Source of the DNA: Fasciolopsis buskii
Lineage: Eukaryota > Platyhelminthes > Trematoda > Plagiorchiida > Fasciolidae
Length of the DNA stretch: 64,000 bases
Direction of reading: 5' to 3'
Assembly: GCA_008360955.1 (NCBI GenBank)
Contig: LUCM01002276.1
Coordinates: 326,972-390,971 of the forward strand
The notes beneath the pieces are model-generated. The model had not been told where the DNA came from. It saw nothing but the letters and a program-made list of their open reading frames with translations, and did no database searches. Below are positions 38,972 to 48,759 of the stretch, in pieces (position 1 is the first letter of the stretch; every line of letters starts with the position of its first letter). A program made the position numbers and the translations under genes.

Positions 38972-39241
38972 TTGCCTAATCACTTAAACAAACGTGCACT
39001 GGGCCTTAGGAGAGAGATAGTTAATTCTTCTCCGATTGTTGGTGTTTGCGTTGCTACTGCCTGTGATCGGCTTGCTAAACGCAGTAGCGAGCAACGGACA
39101 CTAACCATATATCATTGTAAGTGCAACTGTGGTGCTACCTACATAGGTAATGCGACAGGATGGCTGTTTGAGCGAAATAGAGTTGGCGCCGTCTCAAGCA
39201 TTACTGTGTTTCACCTAGTAAAAACCAAGTACATTGTGTGA
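38972..39241 (+). mobile_element. Penelope-like element fragment (GIY-YIG type), diverged
   Basis: The frame contains HLNKRALGLRREIVNSS and then CKCNCGATYIGNATGWLFER (about 39116-39175). A Cys-x-Cys-Gly-Ala-x-Tyr-Ile-Gly block followed by a conserved Arg is the signature of one Penelope-like GIY-YIG subgroup in flatworms, where a CSCGA.YIGRT form is usual. The upstream residues also fit the linker that precedes the nuclease. It differs from the copy at 19.5 kb (CDKCYIGQT), so two Penelope lineages are present. Downstream the frame is broken. It is a decayed 3' fragment lying in PKG intron 1. Confidence 0.65.
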
Positions 39242-42200
39242 GACAGCAGTGGTTATGGTAGTTTTTCACGTTTCAACAAACTAATCAAGCCCAATCGCAT
39301 AACACGCGGAAAATTCAAAGACTGACGAGAATCTCTCCCTTATGATCAAATCTGCAGACCTAACGTATGCTCAACTAGGCTATTAGGCTTCCATGCCCAA
39401 AGGCCAATAAAACATGGGATCAGAGCGGGTACACAAAACACCAGCCGGTTACGCCGTCTGAACACTTGCCTGCTGAGCACAGTGGATAGGGCCTAAACAC
39501 AAGTCTACGTCACCAGCTCCATCGCCTTTACTCATCTTAAGTAGCAATTACGAACTCCGTCTCACTAAGCAAAAACTGTATCTCGTCACCAATGAGCATG
39601 ATTGTATGGGCTCGATGAGGAATCCAATGAATGCATATGCGTGTTTTAATCCAAAAAGGCAGGCATGTTTCGTCAAATGGCGGAAGTTATTCCATGAGAA
39701 ACACCAGGAAAGCGATCTCGAAATTGTGCCCATGAGGCGCAAATTAACCAAAATATCGACTAGAACGATATTCTCCGACTGCCACTCCTGAATATTTGTG
39801 AACATTGATTATTACTTACAAATGAAGAAAATTCTAGGATCACAAGAACTGAACCAATGGAGAAAGAAGCAACCTGATTATTAGACCAGATTGCCCAGAG
39901 GTTCATTGAGTCAAATAACACATTAGAAGTTCCAGAATGTGAATCTGAAAAATGTTTTTCAAAAAAATTGAGATTATGTAAATGGTTTAGAAGTTCGAAC
40001 TGCACCAATGGCAGCAAGGATAAGTGTGTTCTTCGCAAATTTATCTTCTTTCTGCGGTGCAGACATTACTGTGGCACCTTAACCGTTTTAAATATTTGTT
40101 ACACACTTCAGAAAATGTGTCGCATTTTCGGTCACGTTAACTAAGATGTGATCTGGGATCTTTCCGGGTTCTGAAGGCTGAACGCAGTGAAGGGCTAAAC
40201 CTGATTTGTGCTAATCCACCTCCGGCAAACTCTAACCAGTTTGGGCTAAGCATAATGCATCAGAGTGTGATACTGATTCTAAAACACAGCTTTCAAACGT
40301 GCTTGACAAAACGGTTTGAGAACAAAGGGACTGAAATATAACTTACAATTAATCGCAAGTAGTGTACGAGATTGATATTTCTATGCCCGAATGACTGAGT
40401 TTGGAACCACGAATTTCACACAGAAACATTAGGTCATTCATCAACCTGACACTTAGGAAGTACCAAATTCAAGTTTCGCTTTGATTAGAGCTTATCAGTG
40501 ATGCATATCTCCCATTGCAGCCTAAGTTGATTCCGGATTTTCTAAATGCAAACCGTGTGCTACTAGTGTCATGATAGGAGCGAAAAAACGAGTCTGGCAA
40601 TTCACAACTGGAAGGATGACCGGACGATCTGAGGTATGTTCGTGAAAGGTGTGGTCCTAATGCCAATTTGTCAAGGGCAGAACAAGCAGACTGATTGAGA
40701 AATCGAATAACCTCAGTCTGTCCAGTCCACAGATGTAGAATGTGCACGCGAACAGGCTGCTGGATGCGAGGGGGCAAATGGGGTTTCTAACCGTCTTTTC
40801 CTGAATTCGGATATGGCGTTACTTCAGAAATGCAATAGTGAACACCGAAATTGGCGCAATTTCGGCGGATTGTTATGAATGAATGTCTTCGAAAACAGCT
40901 TTCCTTCATGGTCTTTTTTCATTGTGCTCTGGCCTTAGAATATATCTGACTTTCGCACGCTGGAGGCGATCTGACTGCATTGTTCGCAGTTCATTGCAGC
41001 CAAGCTAGAAATGTTTCAGTGATTTACTAGCAACGCGTTCACTGCCCATTCGTGTTTGTGTTCGTCGGCTGATTAGCTTATTGGAAGACCAAGGAATCGT
41101 GTGATTAAAATAAATCGATTACGCCATTCTTTTCCAAGCAACTCGATAGGGACCGTCTTCTTAGTTTCGAACGATTTTCCCGATAACTCATCTCGCAAAT
41201 TATATATTACGGTTAACCTGCAAGACGACTGCAGCATTCCAAATTCTGTTGCATGCTGAATATGTTACTGCTAGTCGCTTATCACGGAAAGGTCACGTAG
41301 TTACGAGCAATCACGTTTAGATTCGCCCCACTTTCTTGTGCTAGTCAGACCCGAATTTTACGTGTCAAGTAGAGCAGGGGATGGCAATCACCATTAGAAT
41401 GTGACTCATTAGTAGTATGCTTCGACGTGTGATTTCTCGTAAACATGCATACCTATGTATAAATGTATGCATATGTAAATGAGCATACGATTGCTAAGGG
41501 TGACATTTTGAACCGAGACAGATCAGCTACCAATTCAGAGTAATGCGAGTAAACGTGACCAGGGAGAGGAAAATATGAGACAGTGTTTGTAGGACCCGGA
41601 TAATTTCAGCATTAAGCATAGCCATAATAAGCCGTCTCTCTTTCCGAGGGTCCGTCTCTTCCATGCTTTTGTTCATGAAGTCTTTGAGAAATCAGCTGTC
41701 GCCTAAATAATTTAAGTGAACAAAACCTACCTGAGTTCTTGCAAGCCCCTAGATGAGTTATGTTTAAACAGAGGATGAAATCAGTTTTCCTTAAGTGATC
41801 GTGTTGAGACGATAACGAGCACAGTGAAGTAAATATCCAGGGTGGAAAATAGTTTCCCGATTATCATGGTCGTCATTTTGTTCATGTCAGAATTGCTCTT
41901 CCCATCAGACACCTGATCACTTCAAACTGTTTAGTTTCAGCGATCGGTTCAAAATTAAGAAGCGGTTTTTGCTAACCTCTTTCCGGATGGCGGTGTCGTC
42001 GTATGCCACTGGAAATATAATTTCGGTTTCTAGTTTTACAAAACACCTCAAGGATGGCCCCTGCTAATCATTTCCCCCATAAGGCAGCTAGGTTTTCCTG
42101 TATTCAACTGATTACTTGCACAATCGACGTAATTGGTTCCACCGGAACAAGCAGAACTGGTTTTGAATCCCCATTTGAATGAAACCTTCGTAAATGCTCT

Positions 42201-42329
42201 AAAATACAGCACAGTGCATCGTGAAGTCTACTTATGAAACGCATAATTTGGTAACATTTCTGTTGTTTATTATTTTCACTCGGTTAAAATCTTATTATTG
42301 GTTTCAACCTCATTCTTTATTTCGGACAG

Positions 42330-42496
42330 GACAAAAGCTCTGATCACTCAGGCAATCATGGACAACGATTTCATGAAGCATTTGGATTCTGGACAGATCG
42401 CTGAGATTGTGGAGTCGATGTGCCCGTTGCGATGTGCCCGTATGTCTTGGATTGTACGCGAGGGGGAGATTGGTTCAGTGGTCTATGTGCTTGAAG
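42330..42496 (+). CDS. PRKG1: cGMP-dependent protein kinase, coding exon 2: start of cGMP-binding domain A
   Basis: Begins with G after TTTCGGACAG, completing the split Arg codon from exon 1 (CG+G), and reads RTKALITQAIMDNDFMKHLD. This is the helix that opens the first cyclic-nucleotide-binding domain of PKG; the human equivalent has SKDLIKEAILDNDFMKNLE. It continues IAEIVESMCP and then WIVREGEIGSVVYVLE, the first strands of the beta barrel. The donor is GAAG|GTGAGC, leaving phase 1. The segment between MCP and WIV diverges from vertebrate enzymes but has the same length. Identity is secure: splice phase and residues agree on both sides. Confidence 0.95.
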
Positions 42497-43494
42497 GTGA
42501 GCTGAACGGTGGGTTTAGTATTGACGAATTGTAATAGGCAGGTTTCTACGTTGGTCGTCATCAACCACCACTCGGGAGATCATTTACTTTATAATCTAAT
42601 TACTATATAGCTTCTGGGCCCGACATATGCCTGATAAGAAAACTACAAATGATAAAACGTCTTCTGTCTCCCGGAGCATCGTCCCATAGTATCATCCTTT
42701 TATTTTTGGTCAAAATAAGATTTTCTTCAGATGATCATGATGCATTTGCGCAACATACTGGAAGGCAAACGACCAAACCAAACGAAGAAGTCAAAAGCTA
42801 AACCGACTTACTAACAACTTGCCAGTTCACAGCAATATACTCTTATTTCTTGCTCCTACCAGATTCAGTCACTAGATGTCCGCAAATCGAAATAGACCTT
42901 GTTGCTTTAGGCTAAAATGACCATATGAGTTAGGCCAGCAGTATGTTTGGTGCCCATCAAAACCCATAAGTTGGGATCACACAATCAGTTCAAGGTCATG
43001 CAGCCAACCGGCTTGTTCAAGGTCCTCTAAGCATCATATGAGTACAGAAGACAATCACCGACCGTACCTATACACTATCAACGTCATCTGGACAGATGGT
43101 GAAACGACTGAGATCTAAACGCTTGGCTGCGCAATAAATACTGAATGAAAACAATTTTGCAAACTACATGGCATCAGATTTCCGTTGCATACCCGCTGCA
43201 CAAGTGCTATGAACGTACTTACTGATTCCCTTTACTCATGTCACCTGAAGATCGCATTGCATGCCACCTTCATTTCCAGGGCAACGTAACAATGACACTG
43301 GAAAGATAGGACCCATTAAGATATTGAAACCACGTTGAGATTTTTCGTTGATTTTTTTGACAGCACACTCGCAGGTCAAATGTGCGACTTGGCTTAGCAG
43401 GGCATCTACAATCGTGAGTACAAACCGGAAGAAGTTTCCTGATACCGCATGGTTATTTTCTGAAGTTTGCCGTTCATTCTCTATGGGCAGCTCA

Positions 43495-43518
43495 AAAACA
43501 ACAACAACAACAACAACA
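43495..43518. repeat. (CAA)n microsatellite
   Basis: About seven CAA triplets. It creates a poly-Thr stretch in the + frame and a poly-Val stretch in the - frame of otherwise unsupported ORFs. Confidence 0.95.
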
Positions 43519-45474
43519 GTGTCGATAGTGATTACGATGTCAGTGAGTGTACTGCATAATTCAGTCATACTTCCTTCCCTGTGAAGGGATGATTTGGTGA
43601 AAGCAAGCTGTCTACTTATGAGAAGAACCCTAGTGAGCACCACTTTTAACGAATCTAAATGCTTTAGTGGGGATATGGCCTCCAATATTGCGATAACGTA
43701 CAAGAGAATGTCAAACAAAATATCTTGCGGGTCGACAAACACATGACATCAAATCTGTGATGTGACTTAAAATAAGTCACAATTAGGCGACAGTCAAGGG
43801 TAGACCTGCCTTAGACACATCTGAAGAATGCACCAAGATGAAGATATGTTAAAAGTGCAGAATGACAATATTTTTGGCAGACAAGAAGACGGGAAAGGCT
43901 CAAAGGCGACCACATATCCATACTTCCCGGAAATGTAAAATATAGGCTCAGGCAACTTTGTGAGACAGTTGAGTTTTAGGTGAAGTTTATCATTTGGTTT
44001 GTTTGAAGAAAAGCGTGTTTCTGAACAATTTTTAAGGGCTATCTACTCCGAAAGTAGGTGCACTTTTCACTTCAATTACAAGTGTTCAGGTGAGCTAGCC
44101 GTAGTTGTGGCGAGCGTTTTCAGTTCTAGACTAGATCATTGAAATGTCCAGAATAATCGTCGAATTCAATAAAGATGCATCTTACATGAAGAAATCCTTT
44201 TGTGCCTCACTGTTTCATACTATCTCTCTCGATGTGACAAGAATGGTCCGCCCACACTTTAATTTCCTTCTTGTGGAAATATGTCTGGTTCATTCATTTA
44301 TCACTTAATGGTCTGAAATGCTTTGGAGTCGATATCATGGTTGTTTTTTGATGGGAAGTCTCAGTAGCGAGATACTTACTATTTAAGTTGAAACACCATA
44401 CGCCAGCTAATAGACTCGACAAGCACTGAAGTTTGAAAGCACACCTAATGGTTATTCACGAATGCAGACTCCTCGCATTTTGCCACCATGTGCGTTAATT
44501 TGGTAAATCCCTCTCTGGCATATTTTTTGAGTTCGATATCTGCTTTAGTCAAAACTGATTGTTGTTGATCGAAATGAAACACCAAGGGAATTTCATGCAG
44601 CGCTGCTGACCAAAAGAGCTGAGACTACGAAGCTAGCTGTCCCAGATGCCTACCATTATTTGGTAACGAAACAATGTGATCTTGGTATATCTTCGTGTAC
44701 AAAATGAAAAAGTGCGAGCTGGAAGCTGTCGCATCAGGACGGAGTGAAACCATGAGTATACTCATATATGTGTATATCTGACCGAATGCCGTTCAATGTA
44801 CTATCTATGTCGAAAACATTGCAATTCAAAAGTCTTCCCAAAAAAGACAATCCGAATAGCAGTAGGTACTGTTTTGTAATTTCTTTCAAAAGCCCGCTTC
44901 TGTAGTATTATTTTAATCCCAAAACTGATCTGTAGCTGAGTACATCACTGACGTAATCATGTGGTCCCCGACGAATGTAAAATCTGACCGCGGCGAGTTC
45001 ATTCAAATTAACTGTCGTAGAAATCTTTCCATCTTTTTTCTTCTCGAATGTCGTTCTTTTTATTTCTCCGAACTTTTGGTTTCTCTTCTATTCTCACCGG
45101 TGATATCATTTTGGCATCAACGGTTTGTTTTTTTCTGGACATGCCTAATAACCCAAAATAGGGCTGTCACTTGATGCCATATCCATTTCAAATCAAGTGG
45201 CATGTACCAAGCCCATACTTCATATAATCACTAATCTGCAGATGCTGTCAACATGATAATTCAAGCAAATCCTAAATGTATCGTTGATCCAAACTTCCAA
45301 ATGTCCACAAAAATGAATGAGTGTATATTAATCAACTGATTGAGAATTCTCGATCCGGTAGCTAGTTTACGAAAGGTTTACTGTGATGAATGTTATGCGC
45401 CTGCGTTATTTATATGGTTTAACCTGAGTCTTTAGTGGAAATGCCCCCAAATAAAGCCGATTTTCCCGTAGATC

Positions 45475-45540
45475 AGGCGGCAGCGCTCCGTAGCTTGAAA
45501 TATGTAAGTTGCACCCATGAGTTGGTTCGAAACCCCTCTA
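45475..45540 (+). repeat. tRNA-like SINE head (candidate)
   Basis: A B-box match GGTTCGAAACCCC at 45524-45536 follows an A-box-like region beginning at GTAGCTTGAAATATG. The B-box core is identical to that on the minus strand at 61.16 kb. No cloverleaf was resolved. Confidence 0.3.
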
Positions 45541-46026
45541 GGTTGTAGACTTAACTTTTTGACTAATTCTACTCTTCCCAAAGAGTGATTTCTTTTACGC
45601 TCTAAAAGTTCACGTGTTGCTCACGGGGAACACATGTCTACTTTAGCGTGAACTGTTTCTGTTCCCTCCCACGGAATGGATGAAATCACATGCAGGTTAA
45701 CAAATGACATGGGATCACGGAATAACAAAATGTGTGTCGAATTTATATAAAGTATATGCCTCTTGTCCCGGTGATGGATGTCCAGAATGTCCGTCAACCA
45801 GTTGGCGGAGACATTCAGGTATATCGAACCGTGAAGAGTGGTGATAGTGTTATCACTTTCTGTCAAGTCTGAATCATTACAATAAAGCTCATTTGTATAG
45901 TTGTACTGTATTTCATATGCGGAATTCTTTTCTTCCCCGTTCCTGAAGGTTCATTCATTCTATGGCGATGTGAATTACTGTGGGAAAGCAGGCAGCCAAT
46001 GGGACATTCCATGCTGGTTAACTGTA

Positions 46027-46092
46027 AATGGCAATGATGATGGTGATTAGTATTCGGATGGGTCTAGTGACGATGATGATAATGGTGACAAT
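46027..46092. repeat. Degenerate GAT trinucleotide patch
   Basis: Interrupted GATGATGGTGAT and GACGATGATGATAATGGTGA runs. Confidence 0.6.
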
Positions 46093-46794
46093 ATTCCCAC
46101 CATTTGGCACAATGAATGCTGTTATTCAGACGGTAGACTGACTTGTCGTCGGATAGTTATTGTAGGTTGCTCTAAGAATGCCCTTTTGAGAGGTTTAAAG
46201 CAAATTTCTAACAATATGGAGTTAGGTGAATACAAGTTTGACAACGGAATATCAACAACGAATAATAACTTACGCAGTGTGAGAAAAAGCGTTTCAGTTA
46301 CAGGATCAAATGAATAAACTCAAAGCTCAAGAATGTTACGTATCCCAGGTAAAACTGAGTCACATTGCGAAACAAAGCGCAATTTTTCAATGTTTGCTCT
46401 TTTGTTTCTGTTGACATGGGGGGCTGGTAACATTCACGGTCGACCTTTAACTCAGATATGAAGGAATATATAATGCATTAGTCCTTCAATTAAGTGCAGG
46501 TTCACAGAATATTTCGGTGGTGTAGTTCAAATGGCAAAGTTAAATGCGCGAAAGGAACGGCAAACTCTCGACACAGTGCACTAAAGCGTGTCACCTGCTG
46601 ATGAAATGTTGGGAAGAGTTTGGTTAGACTCAAGGTACAACTTTCGGCAAGATAAGGACAATTGTTTTAAACTACCTTAATGGACTAACGGTGAATGTTC
46701 AAATTCACATCATATGGGACGGTATTTACGAAACTTCCATCCCCGCGAAACGGCCATGTTGTTGCGGGCGTTCAAACCGTTGGACGTAACTCAT

Positions 46795-46839
46795 CCACCC
46801 GCGATAACCGATACTGACAACTGTCCACCCCGCGATAAC
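46795..46839. repeat. Short tandem duplication, about 30 bp unit
   Basis: CCACCCGCGATAAC (46795-46808) recurs as CCACCCCGCGATAAC (46825-46839). The copies differ by one C. Confidence 0.6.
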
Positions 46840-47109
46840 TGGTAACGGTTGCTGTTAAATGTCAGCTGTTATAATTTTTCAGCGTGGTGAAAAAGTGATG
46901 AATCGGAAGGAGCGAAGCTAGGAGGATAATATTGATGTTATTTTGTACAGAAAAATAAAAAATGTTCATTTAGCATGCCAAACCCGTAAAAAGTATTGGC
47001 TGTGATAGTGAAAATGACTCTTTTGTATTGCGTATTTTCGTTGATGGCTGGGAAATTGAAAATGTTTATAAATATCTGTCTGCTCCAAGAGAGCGAAGAT
47101 GTCTACCTA

Positions 47110-47480
47110 AATATAATTTACATATATATATGTATATGTGTAAATATGTATATATACATGCAAAAATGCATATGCACCGGGGTGATGTAATATTTATATA
47201 CATTTTTGCTGCGTAATCGTCACATGAATGGAGTTTGTCGATTCTATGCTTTTAGGTATGACTCAAATCGATATAAAGTGGCCAAAATGTGTATATGTAC
47301 ATGTACATATATGTATATATAGAAACGAAAACATGTAAATAAATAGATCTGCACTTATAGGTATATAATGTGGACATTTACATGGCGGAACTTTATAAAT
47401 CCATATACGTGTTTATAGTAGACACATGCGTATATGTAAATATATGTATATATGTATATACATAAATCTATATATATGCA
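47110..47480. repeat. ATGTAT/ATACAT low-complexity, partly palindromic region
   Basis: Several clusters of TATATGTATAT, GTACATGTACATATATG and ATATGTATATATGTATATAC, interrupted by ordinary sequence. The units are self-complementary, so the region can form local hairpins. Confidence 0.75.
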
Positions 47481-47971
47481 GCTATTTTTGTTTCCACTGG
47501 GCATGTACATCATATACCTTGTTGCACCGACATGCACAAGAAACCTATTAAATAAATATTCTTAAACAATTGTGGCCCCATGTGGGAAGACTACATATGC
47601 ATATCTCGGTATAGCAATTAACGTCGACGCAAGCAATGATTTCCTTATCTGAAAATATATGCATTTGCCCGTTAGCCACTTAGACGTACGATATATGCAT
47701 ATAATGCCCAACGGCAAAACGTACGACCCCTCTGCCAACCCCGCGTCATGTCAATCGCCCTCTGTCTTTGGTCAGGTATATATGGCGAACGACACCTATA
47801 AGCATCTCTAGACAAACACAAACCTGTCTGCCTCAGCATACACTTCTAACATTTGCATGCGTATAGTGGACTAGTTTCGCTACTCCTAAACGAATGAGCA
47901 CCGAAACCCCAACCTTTGTTGCGCACGTGAAAGAAGACTCACGTACCAACAACCTAATACACACAATGAAG

Positions 47972-48163
47972 TCATAACAGAAATGACCGATTTTGGAAAT
48001 TGGTGCCAGTAATCAAATAGTGGTGGCCCCATACGGGCCGTGGGGGCGTTCTCGTCAATCCCGTCCCTCCAGCGGTTCTTGTTCCTTGCACATCCGTCGT
48101 CCTTCGTTGGCCTCCTGGGTCCTCTTCATCCGTCCGACGTCTTCTTGGACTCATCAGGTCTAC
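47972..48163 (-). other. Arg/Pro-rich CpG-dense segment following the minus-strand split ORF
   Basis: Read on the minus strand, this is a purine-rich, CpG-dense stretch. One frame begins VDLMSPRRRRTDEEDPGG and stops at 47972. It follows exon B (48164-48585) after a possible donor (CAG|GTAGAC at 48163). It may be intron, or coding if that donor is not used. The neighbouring frame in phase with exon B hits a stop after about 12 codons. Confidence 0.25.
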
Positions 48164-48585
48164 CTGCAATGGAAATTGTGACTATTAGTATTAATAACGC
48201 TTGTGCTGATAGACAACGCCTATTTTCTACCTCAACCCTATTAGTCGTAAAAATACCAAAATGTAGTGCCCACTTTACACTTTTTTCGTGCCTGACACTA
48301 TCAGGCAAGAAAAACGCAAACCTAACTACATCCGCCCGTTTCAGTAACCTGAGACTATCTTGTCCGCGCAAAAAGTCTTTTACGCGAACAACGTCGTTCC
48401 GGTCATCCATTAACCGGAATTTACTATCAGTATCCCGAACTGTAACTAGGCGGTTGAACTTATCCCGCGCATATCGACAAACCTCTCTAGAATTTCCAAA
48501 AATATTCACTATGCTAATTACGTGCGCCTCCTGCTCTGGGGTTAGCTTACGATCGCGCGTGTAATAACGGTCAATATTTGGAATC
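48164..48585 (-). pseudogene. Unidentified coding-like ORF, exon B (function unknown)
   Basis: On the minus strand 140 codons are open from ATT at 48584 to the split codon at 48164. The peptide has strong protein character: DRYYTRDRKLTPEQEAHV, then IFGNSREVCRYARDKFNRLV and VRDTDSKFRL, then a more hydrophobic C-terminus. It begins at an acceptor-like TTTATTTGAAG and ends at CAG|GTAGAC. I do not recognise the family. The helical, basic first half loosely recalls N-terminal DNA-binding segments of MULE/FAR1-type transposases, but this is a guess. The phase does not match exon A (48624-48759), so the unit may be broken, or may use a different acceptor (the CCCCAG ending at 48536 would be in phase). 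It is antisense within PKG intron 2. Confidence 0.4.
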
Positions 48586-48623
48586 CTTCAAATAAATATT
48601 ACTTGAAAAGATAACAGACTTAC
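48586..48623 (-). other. Possible 38-nt mini-intron of the minus-strand split ORF
   Basis: Starts with a perfect donor GTAAGT and ends TTTGAAG. Introns of 30-40 nt occur in trematodes. Splicing here would put exon A and exon B out of frame by one base. Confidence 0.3.
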
Positions 48624-48759
48624 CAACGACCACTTTGATTTCTAAATCAGATTCAAAATCGGAAAAACTAACATAAAAACGGCGAACGTGACGTCTAAAC
48701 ACTCCAGAATCACCATTGTGGGCAGCAGCAGCGTCCGCACGAACAGCCGTGGCAGCCAT
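48624..48759 (-). pseudogene. Unidentified coding-like ORF, exon A with ATG (function unknown)
   Basis: ATGG at 48759 (minus strand) opens 45 codons: MAATAVRADAAAAHNGDSG, then VRRFYVSFSDFESDLEIKV, ending GTTG|GTAAGT. The Ala-rich start, CpG density and perfect donor make it look like a genuine first coding exon. The frame is also open upstream of the ATG to about 48825. The product is not recognised. See exon B for the phase problem. Alternatives are an inserted and decaying DNA transposon, or a small nested gene with an unseen middle exon. Confidence 0.4.

Larger units (their letters stand above)
31356..42329 (+). other. PKG intron 1 (about 11.0 kb)
   Basis: Bounded by GTAAGT at 31356 and TTTATTTCGGACAG at 42329, in phase 2. 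It contains a Penelope-like fragment near 39 kb and a CA microsatellite near 36 kb. It also has unrecognised small frames, such as 34865-35209 (+) and 40469-40777 (-), without motifs. Nothing else is supported. Confidence 0.85.

Noticed and set aside
43236..43742. A 168-codon minus-strand ORF with a poly-Val stretch
   Set aside because: The Val run comes from a CAA microsatellite; no motif, no splice signals, and flanking PKG exons join without it.
48040..48564. A 174-codon + strand ORF
   Set aside because: Opposite-strand shadow of the minus-strand split ORF. Its Ser/Arg/Thr-rich, low-information peptide is less protein-like than the minus frame, and the splice signals are on the minus strand.
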